The notes under the pieces were generated by a model. That model saw nothing but the letters and a program-made list of their open reading frames with translations, ran no database searches and was not told where the DNA came from. Positions 63,337 to 64,000 of a DNA stretch of 64,000 nt are shown piece by piece. The DNA is from M3007 sp964646615 (GTDB lineage: Bacteria; Bacteroidota; Bacteroidia; Chitinophagales; Saprospiraceae): assembly GCA_964646615.1 (NCBI GenBank), contig CAZYEV010000018.1, forward strand, positions 1 through 64,000. Direction: 5' to 3'. Position 1 is the first letter of the stretch, and every line of letters starts with the position of its first letter. The position numbers and the translations under genes are program-made.

Positions 63337-64000
63337 CTATTTTTTCAGGCCAATTTCGCGCAGGCGTTCGTCTAAGTATTTGCCGGCGGTGATGGGCGCG
63401 TAGTGCAGCGGGTTGTCGGGCGTTACGCACGATGGGAGGCAGTCGAGCCGCATGGAGCTGACCGGATGCAGAAAGAACGGGATGCTCAGGCGCGGCAGGT
63501 GCCACTCTTCGCGCGGCGGATTGACGACGCGGTGCGTGGTGCTCTTCAGGCAGTTGTTGGTCAGGCGCTGGAGCATGTCGCCAACGTTGATGACGATTTC
63601 ATCGTCTTCGGGCAGGATGGGTACCCACTCGTTCCGGGAATTGAGCAACTGCAAGCCGCCGGCACTGGCACCTACTAAGAGGGTAATGAGATTGATGTCT
63701 TCGTGTTGCTCGGCGCGGATGGCGCTGGCCGGCTCCTGCGTAATGGGCGGGTAGTGTATGGCCCGCAGAATGGAGTTGCCATAAGTAATGTAAGGCTCGA
63801 AGTAGTTCTCCGGCAATCCAAGATGAATGGCAATGGCTTCCAGCAGTTTGGCACCGGCTACCTCGAAGGCCCGATACAGTTCGCGGCCCAGCCGATGAAA
63901 TTCGGGCACTTCAGCCACCTCTACGTTCGTCGGGTATTCCGCCCGCAAGGGATGTCCTTCGGGCACCTCTTGCCCAATCTGGAAGAACTCCTTCAAATCG
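63337..64000 (-). CDS. 2-oxoglutarate/Fe(II)-dependent dioxygenase (isopenicillin N synthase-like), N terminus outside window
   Basis: The C-terminal ~220 residues of an iron oxygenase: HEDINLITLLVGASAGGLQL (HxD iron ligands), NVGDMLQRLTNNCLKSTTHRVVNP (distal His) and RLSIPFF with the 2-oxoglutarate-binding Arg. An ATG at 63996 is internal: family members begin about 100 residues earlier. The substrate is unknown; bacterial members act on amino acids, hormones or small peptides. Confidence 0.85.
   Translation of the reverse strand, partial: DLKEFFQIGQEVPEGHPLRAEYPTNVEVAEVPEFHRLGRELYRAFEVAGAKLLEAIAIHLGLPENYFEPYITYGNSILRAIHYPPITQEPASAIRAEQHEDINLITLLVGASAGGLQLLNSRNEWVPILPEDDEIVINVGDMLQRLTNNCLKSTTHRVVNPPREEWHLPRLSIPFFLHPVSSMRLDCLPSCVTPDNPLHYAPITAGKYLDERLREIGLKK

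Overview
The window looks like a chromosome segment of a moderately high-GC (visibly about 55-60% in most genes) member of the Bacteroidota, probably from the Saprospiria/Chitinophagia side. The evidence is the recurrent TAnnTTTG -7 promoter box just upstream of genes, type IX secretion C-terminal sorting domains on two secreted proteins (17917-19335 and 19668-21797), a eukaryote-type citrate synthase, EttA, Acr3, LytTR regulation and several small protein families typical of that phylum. No rRNA, tRNA, CRISPR array or intact mobile element was found.

The left 8.3 kb is an accessory, partly decayed region: a secreted protein broken at a G9 tract at the window edge, a type II restriction-modification pair whose nuclease gene carries an in-frame amber codon, a deletion remnant of a DUF4143-type ATPase, a gamma-type PLP sulfur-amino-acid lyase with a divergent Lrp regulator, a decayed Uma2-family gene, and a SEFIR-STAND-TPR protein of the kind found in NLR-like immunity.

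Positions 8.6-12.7 kb hold the most interesting unit. It has a 1-Cys peroxiredoxin, a CysM-type cysteine synthase, a JAMM metalloprotease and a ubiquitin-like/E1/rhodanese fusion protein. Together they resemble the mycobacterial CysM-Mec-CysO-MoeZ route to cysteine, but with the sulfur carrier fused in front of its activating enzyme. Two unannotated leader peptides (8640-8747 and 9500-9598), each with seven cysteine codons in a short run, sit directly before rho-independent terminators. The leader RNA can pair with the 5' arm of each terminator and the pairing covaries between the two copies, so this looks like a tandem cysteine attenuator. Arrays of a 16-bp palindrome (core CCAAA-N4-TTTGG) lie in the untranslated leaders of cysM, of the fusion gene and of the topoisomerase IV A gene.

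From 12.9 to 64 kb the content is mostly housekeeping: kbl, a LytTR regulator, a HAD phosphatase, metG, ettA, a deacetylase/acyl-CoA synthetase-acetyltransferase pair that could form a reversible acylation module, an OmpH-like chaperone, fadD-type ligase, ppc (codon use unlike its neighbours), lgt, dcd, acr3, a saccharopine-dehydrogenase-like enzyme, clpB, rsmE, panD, parC, a glycosyltransferase fusion, a PpiD-like foldase, a TolC/HlyD efflux pair, hpf, gltA, purE, comM, and a partial 2OG-Fe(II) oxygenase at the right edge.
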